Shown here piece by piece: positions 60,454-64,000 of a DNA stretch of 64,000 nucleotides (the stretch's first letter is position 1; each line of letters begins with the position of its first letter). The position numbers and the translations under genes are program-made. The stretch is from assembly GCF_014638275.1 (NCBI RefSeq), contig NZ_BMFJ01000003.1, positions 171,795-235,794 of the forward strand, given 5' to 3'. Source of the stretch: Primorskyibacter flagellatus. Its GTDB lineage: Bacteria > Pseudomonadota > Alphaproteobacteria > Rhodobacterales > Rhodobacteraceae. The notes beneath the pieces were generated by a model that searched no databases, was not told where the DNA came from, and worked only from the letters and a program-made list of their open reading frames with translations.

Positions 60454-61692
60454 ATGCAGGACATTTACATCGTTGGCGTCGGGATGACGCCGTTCGGAAA
60501 GTTCCGGGACAAAACCATCAAGGACATGACCGGCGAGGCCGTCGCCGCCGCGCTTTCCGATGCCCGAGTGACGGCAGATCGTATCGACGGCGCATTCTTC
60601 TCGAACGCGGTGCAGGGCCACATGGAGGGCCAGCACATGATCCGCGGCGAAATCGCGCTGCGTGAAATGGGCATTCAGGGCATTCCGGTGGTGAATGTCG
60701 AAAACGCCTGCGCCAGCGCCTCGACCGGGTTCAAACTGGCAGTCGATTTCCTCAAGGCCAGCAATGGCGACTGCTGTCTCGCCGTGGGCGCCGAAAAGAT
60801 GTATTCTGACGACCGTGCGTTGATGTTTTCGGCCTTCGACAGCGGCTGGGACGTCAGCAACAGCGAAGAGGTCGCGCAACGGCTGGCCGATCTGGGTGCA
60901 GGGGTCGAGGAACCCGAAGGATCGAAATCGCCCAAGCCCTACAGCGTGTTCATGGATGTCTACGCAGGCTTCGCCCGGCTTCACATGAAGACCTTTGGCA
61001 CAACTCAGGAACAGTTCGCCGCCGTCGCCGCCAAGAACCATGCGCATTCCGTGCATAATCCACTGGCGCAATACCGAGAAGCCATGAGCGTCGATCAGGT
61101 ATTGGCCGCGCCGCCGATCACCTATCCGCTGACCCTGCCGATGTGCGCCCCGATCTCGGACGGGGCCGCTGCGGCCGTTTTATGCACCGGCGAGGGGATA
61201 AAACGTCTGGGCCTAGATCCCGCGCGCGCGATCAAGGTCAAGGCCGCGATCCTGCGCTCGGGCACCGATCGTCCGCCGGAAGATTACAAGAACCACCTGA
61301 CCCGGCTTGCCGCGCTTGAGGCCTATGAACAGGCCGGGATCGGCCCCGAGGATATATCGGTGGCCGAAGTGCATGACGCCACGGCCGTGGGCGAAGTGAT
61401 CCAGATCGAGAACCTCGGATTTGTCGAATTCGGCGAGGGCGGTCCCGCCAGTCTGCGCGGCGAGACAAAGATCGGCGGACGCATTCCGGTGAACCCCTCG
61501 GGCGGGTTGGAATCCAAGGGCCACCCGGTCGGTGCCACAGGGATAGGGCAGGTTTTCGAACTGGTCACGCAACTGCGCGGCGAAGCTGGCGCGCGTCAGG
61601 TCGAAGGGGCAAAGAATGCCATCGCCGAAAACGGCGGGGGGTTGCACGGGGTAGAAGAAGCGGCCGCCTGCGTCACCATTCTGGGCCGTTGA
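60454..61692 (+). CDS. SCP-x-type thiolase / lipid-transfer protein
   Basis: 412 residues from ATG 60454 with AGGAGGAC upstream. Nucleophile Cys near residue 86 in NVENACASAST, His in VAEVHDATAVGE, and SKGHPVGATGIGQ. Same broad family as the thiolase at 10341 but clearly divergent, with a longer middle region (DLGAGVEEPEGSKSPKPYSV). Probable role: thiolytic cleavage of a branched or cyclic-derived 3-ketoacyl-CoA. Confidence 0.9.
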   Translation: MQDIYIVGVGMTPFGKFRDKTIKDMTGEAVAAALSDARVTADRIDGAFFSNAVQGHMEGQHMIRGEIALREMGIQGIPVVNVENACASASTGFKLAVDFLKASNGDCCLAVGAEKMYSDDRALMFSAFDSGWDVSNSEEVAQRLADLGAGVEEPEGSKSPKPYSVFMDVYAGFARLHMKTFGTTQEQFAAVAAKNHAHSVHNPLAQYREAMSVDQVLAAPPITYPLTLPMCAPISDGAAAAVLCTGEGIKRLGLDPARAIKVKAAILRSGTDRPPEDYKNHLTRLAALEAYEQAGIGPEDISVAEVHDATAVGEVIQIENLGFVEFGEGGPASLRGETKIGGRIPVNPSGGLESKGHPVGATGIGQVFELVTQLRGEAGARQVEGAKNAIAENGGGLHGVEEAAACVTILGR

Positions 61693-61708
61693 AACAAGGA
61701 GACGAACC

Positions 61709-62875
61709 ATGGAAAACGTGATCGCCGCCGCTCAGGCAATCTATACAGATGAGCAACGCATGTTGCTGGAAAACTTCCGCAAGATGGCCGAGGCAGAGTT
61801 CGCGCCGCTGGCCGAGAAATACGAGAACCTCGGCCACCCCCCCGATGCGAAAACCCTGAAGTCCCTGTTCGCCAAGGTCGAGGAATTCGGGCTGATCAGC
61901 GGCCTGATCCCCGAAGAGGAAGGCGGTGCCGGAATCGACCGCATGACCTATGGCATCCTATACGAGGAACTGGCCCGGATATGGGCCGATCTGGCAATCG
62001 CGGTGCTGATTCAGGGTCATGCCGTGTTCGCGGTCAACCTCTTGGGAAATGTGGCGCAGAAAGAGGCCTATCTGAAGCCGCTCCTGCGCAGCGAACGGAT
62101 CTGTGCCACCTGTATTTCCGAACCAGAGGTCGGTTCGAACGTACGCGAGGTCAAGACACGTGCGGACCGAGAGGGCGATAAGATTTTCGTCACTGGCCAG
62201 AAGCTCTGGATTTCCAATGGGGCCCAGTCGGATTTCGCCATCGTTGTCTGCAATCTGGACGACGGTATTTCCATGGTCATCGTCGACCGCGAGGCCGGCA
62301 ACTATGAGAGCCGCGAATTGCGCAAGATGGGACTTGTCGGTGCATCGACCTGTGAATTGTTTTTCGACCGGGCGGAAACCACCGCCGAGCATGTTCTGGG
62401 TAATGCAGGCGGCGGCCTGTTCCAGACGTTGAAACTGTTTGAGAGCGCGCGTGTGTTTGTTGGCCTGACCAGCATCGGCATTGGTCAGGCGGCATTGGAA
62501 TGTGCGGTCAAATATGCCCAGGAACGCGAGCAGCATGGCAAGCCGATTGGCGGGCACCAGTTGATTCAAGGCTACCTGGCCGACATGGCCACGCACCTGG
62601 ATGCCGCGCGCCTGTTGTGCCAGCGCGGGCTGCAACTTCTGGACCTGGGCGTGCGCTGTGACACCCAGACCTCGATGGCGAAATGGTATGCAACCGAAAT
62701 GGCCGTCGAAATCGCCGGCAAAGCGGTGCAGATCCACGGCGGCAACGGCATCACCAAAGAGTTCGACGTTGAACGGCACTTCCGCAATGCAAAGGTCATG
62801 CCGATTCCCGATGGCACCACCGAAATCCAAAAACTGGTCATCGGGCGCAACCTGACCGGGCTTAACGCGTTCTGA
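61709..62875 (+). CDS. Acyl-CoA dehydrogenase with Asp at the catalytic position
   Basis: 388 residues. The FAD site reads SEPEVGSNVREV instead of TEPGAGSD. At the MCAD catalytic Glu position the sequence is IPDGTTEIQKL (Asp368), and the isovaleryl-type position has no Glu (LFESARVFVG). The same Asp swap occurs in the AliB-like enzyme at 37660. Cyclohexane- or cyclohexene-carboxyl-CoA dehydrogenase activity is a reasonable guess, not a demonstrated one. It ends the operon with the crotonase and thiolase, 16 nt after the latter. Confidence 0.88.
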   Translation: MENVIAAAQAIYTDEQRMLLENFRKMAEAEFAPLAEKYENLGHPPDAKTLKSLFAKVEEFGLISGLIPEEEGGAGIDRMTYGILYEELARIWADLAIAVLIQGHAVFAVNLLGNVAQKEAYLKPLLRSERICATCISEPEVGSNVREVKTRADREGDKIFVTGQKLWISNGAQSDFAIVVCNLDDGISMVIVDREAGNYESRELRKMGLVGASTCELFFDRAETTAEHVLGNAGGGLFQTLKLFESARVFVGLTSIGIGQAALECAVKYAQEREQHGKPIGGHQLIQGYLADMATHLDAARLLCQRGLQLLDLGVRCDTQTSMAKWYATEMAVEIAGKAVQIHGGNGITKEFDVERHFRNAKVMPIPDGTTEIQKLVIGRNLTGLNAF

Positions 62876-62959
62876 AAAGGGCCTTGGCCGCCCCACCGTC
62901 GGCGCTCGTCAGCGTCGAGGGTGGGCACGACCCGGAGTGATCGCGATACGGGCGAAGAG

Positions 62960-63871
62960 TCAGTAGGACTTGGGCATCCCCAATGCCTTCTCGGCCACGT
63001 AGGAGAGGATCAACTCCTCGCTGACCGGCGCGATGAAGTTCAGTACGCTTTCGCGAAAGTAACGCTCGACGTGGTATTCCTGCGCGAAGCCAAAGCCGCC
63101 GTGGGTGCGCACCGCGCGGAATGCCGCTTCGTAGGCCGCCGAGCCGGCGAGGTTGCGCGCGGTATTGGCCTCCAGCCCGCAGGGCTTGCCCTGATCGTAA
63201 AGCGTGGCGGCTTTGTAGGTCATCAGTTCCGCCGCCTGAAGGCGCATCCACACCGAGGCCAGCGGATGCTGGATCGCCTGGTTCTGGCCGATTGGACGGC
63301 CGAAGACGACGCGTTCGCGCGCATAGGCGGCCGCCTTTTCCAGTACGTACATCCCAAACCCGACCGCAGCCGCGGCGACAATGATCCGCTCGGCATTCAG
63401 CCCGTGGAGCAGGACCTTGAAACCCTCACCTTCCGCGCCGATGCGGTCCTCTTCGGGCACCTCCAGCCCATCAATGAAGATGGCGTTGGAGTCGACCGCC
63501 TTGCGGCCCATATTGGCAATTTCATGCACGTCGATCTTGCTGCGGTCGAAATCGGTGTAGAACACTGACATGCCGTCGGTCGGTCGCTCGCAGTCCTCGA
63601 TGGGCGTGGTCCGGGTCACCAGCAGGATGTGATCTGCGCGCTGTGCGGTCGAGGTCCAGACCTTGCGCCCGTTGACCACATACCCACCGTCTTCGCGTCG
63701 GCGCGCAAAGGTCGAGATATGCGTGGTATCAAGGCCGGCGTCCGGTTCGGTTACGCCGAAGCAGGAGCGGTGCTCTCCGCGGATCAGAGGCGGCAGCATC
63801 CGAGCCTTCTGTTCGTCGGTGCCGAAGCCGACCACCGGTTGTGGAGTGCCCCCACTGAAGTGGTCCACCAA
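62960..63871 (-). pseudogene. Acyl-CoA dehydrogenase, N-terminus lost
   Basis: 303 residues remain of about 385. The protein starts near the middle domain (FGTDEQKARMLPPLIRGE, then VTEPDAGLDTT) and runs intact to LSYVAEKALGMPKSY, the third member of the LGMP(R/K)S(Y/F) subfamily. Glu is kept in HGLNAERIIVAA. The first 80 or so residues, the N-terminal helical domain, are absent: sequence upstream of about 63845 matches a repeat also found at 33847, consistent with an IS insertion or IS-mediated deletion. Without that domain activity is unlikely. Confidence 0.78.
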
Positions 63872-63879
63872 CTGGGATA
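63842..63879 (-). repeat. 38-nt sequence shared with 33847-33884 (inverted)
   Basis: The complement begins TATCCCAG and contains TGGTGGACCACTT; it matches 33847-33884 at 30 of 38 positions. It marks the point where the dehydrogenase gene is cut off and is probably an insertion-sequence end. Confidence 0.5.
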
Positions 63880-63942
63880 GTTTTATCCCGATGTCAGGAG
63901 GACTGAGCTACTCCCCATCTCTTGGACAGGATCTGGCGTAAA

Positions 63943-64000
63943 TTAAGCTACTCGTTGCACCTGCTGATCGGGTTGGTTGATATCATTTCTTTGCCAATAG
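63943..64000 (-). CDS. Possible transposase C-terminus (partial)
   Basis: From the window edge one frame reads YWQRNDINQPDQQVQRVA and then stops. The short, Gln-rich end next to a presumed IS terminus is what a transposase tail would look like, but 18 residues cannot identify a family. The gene continues beyond the window. Confidence 0.3.
   Translation of the reverse strand, partial: YWQRNDINQPDQQVQRVA

Noticed and set aside
1..64000. CRISPR arrays, rRNA, tRNA
   Set aside because: No regular spaced direct repeats and no recognisable rRNA or tRNA sequence was seen by eye; short RNAs could be missed.

Overview
The window is high-G+C DNA from an alphaproteobacterium. Protein style, ATGA/TGATG-coupled operons and the gene set look most like the Rhodobacterales (Roseobacter group). 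No rRNA or tRNA is present to confirm this, so the assignment is inference. Almost all of the window is one catabolic cluster for CoA-thioester chemistry: three biotin-dependent acyl-CoA carboxylases, eight acyl-CoA dehydrogenases (one truncated), five crotonase-fold enzymes, several short-chain dehydrogenases, two thiolases, four acyl-CoA ligases, a family III CoA-transferase/racemase, hotdog thioesterases and dehydratases, and an ABC importer. No ETF or ETF-quinone oxidoreductase genes were seen here.

Layout. (1) 1-2.4 kb: a secreted hypothetical protein, a small hypothetical protein and an MBL-fold hydrolase. (2) 2.5-9.3 kb, minus: tetR, carboxyltransferase, methylglutaconyl-type hydratase, biotin carboxylase/BCCP, acyl-CoA dehydrogenase and bioY. 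(3) 9.5-12.4 kb: SDR and thiolase (minus), divergent from a PaaY-like hexapeptide protein. (4) 12.5-18.7 kb, minus: enoyl-CoA hydratase, AtuA (DUF1446), biotin carboxylase, separate BCCP, carboxyltransferase. (5) 18.8-23.8 kb, plus: two paralogous acyl-CoA dehydrogenases, SDR, hydratase, two hotdog proteins. (6) 23.8-29 kb: a fused tandem-TetR regulator, divergent from a BadH-like SDR; then a CoA ligase and an NmrA-like protein. (7) 29-33.9 kb: a decayed zone with an AraC relic, a thioesterase, a Tag glycosylase relic, a MarR/DoxX/GST set with a frameshifted doxX, and an IS5/IS427-type element. (8) 34-37.6 kb, minus: CoA ligase and a 2,4-dienoyl-CoA-reductase-like flavoprotein. (9) 37.7-50.5 kb, plus: an eleven-gene operon starting with a cyclohexanecarboxyl-CoA-dehydrogenase-like enzyme and including the third carboxylase. 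(10) 50.6-58.4 kb, plus: a LIV-type ABC importer operon with an embedded CoA ligase and a small leader ORF. (11) 58.4-64 kb: racemase/CoA-transferase, hydratase, thiolase, dehydrogenase, and a truncated dehydrogenase next to a probable IS end.

How it fits together. Six promoters share the palindrome CTAAC-N4-GTTAG, each 28-68 nt upstream of a start codon. They include the promoters of both TetR regulators, so most operons look like one regulon. AtuA, AtuE/LiuC-type hydratase, three carboxylases, a racemase-like protein and HMG-CoA-lyase-like enzyme point to methyl-branched (isoprenoid or leucine-like) acids. AliB-like and BadH-like enzymes point to an alicyclic ring acid. My working inference is a catabolon for a cyclic, methyl-branched (terpenoid-like) carboxylic acid: imported by the ABC system, activated by one of four ligases, ring-oxidised and opened, then degraded by beta-oxidation interrupted by carboxylation and lyase steps. 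The substrate itself cannot be read from sequence.
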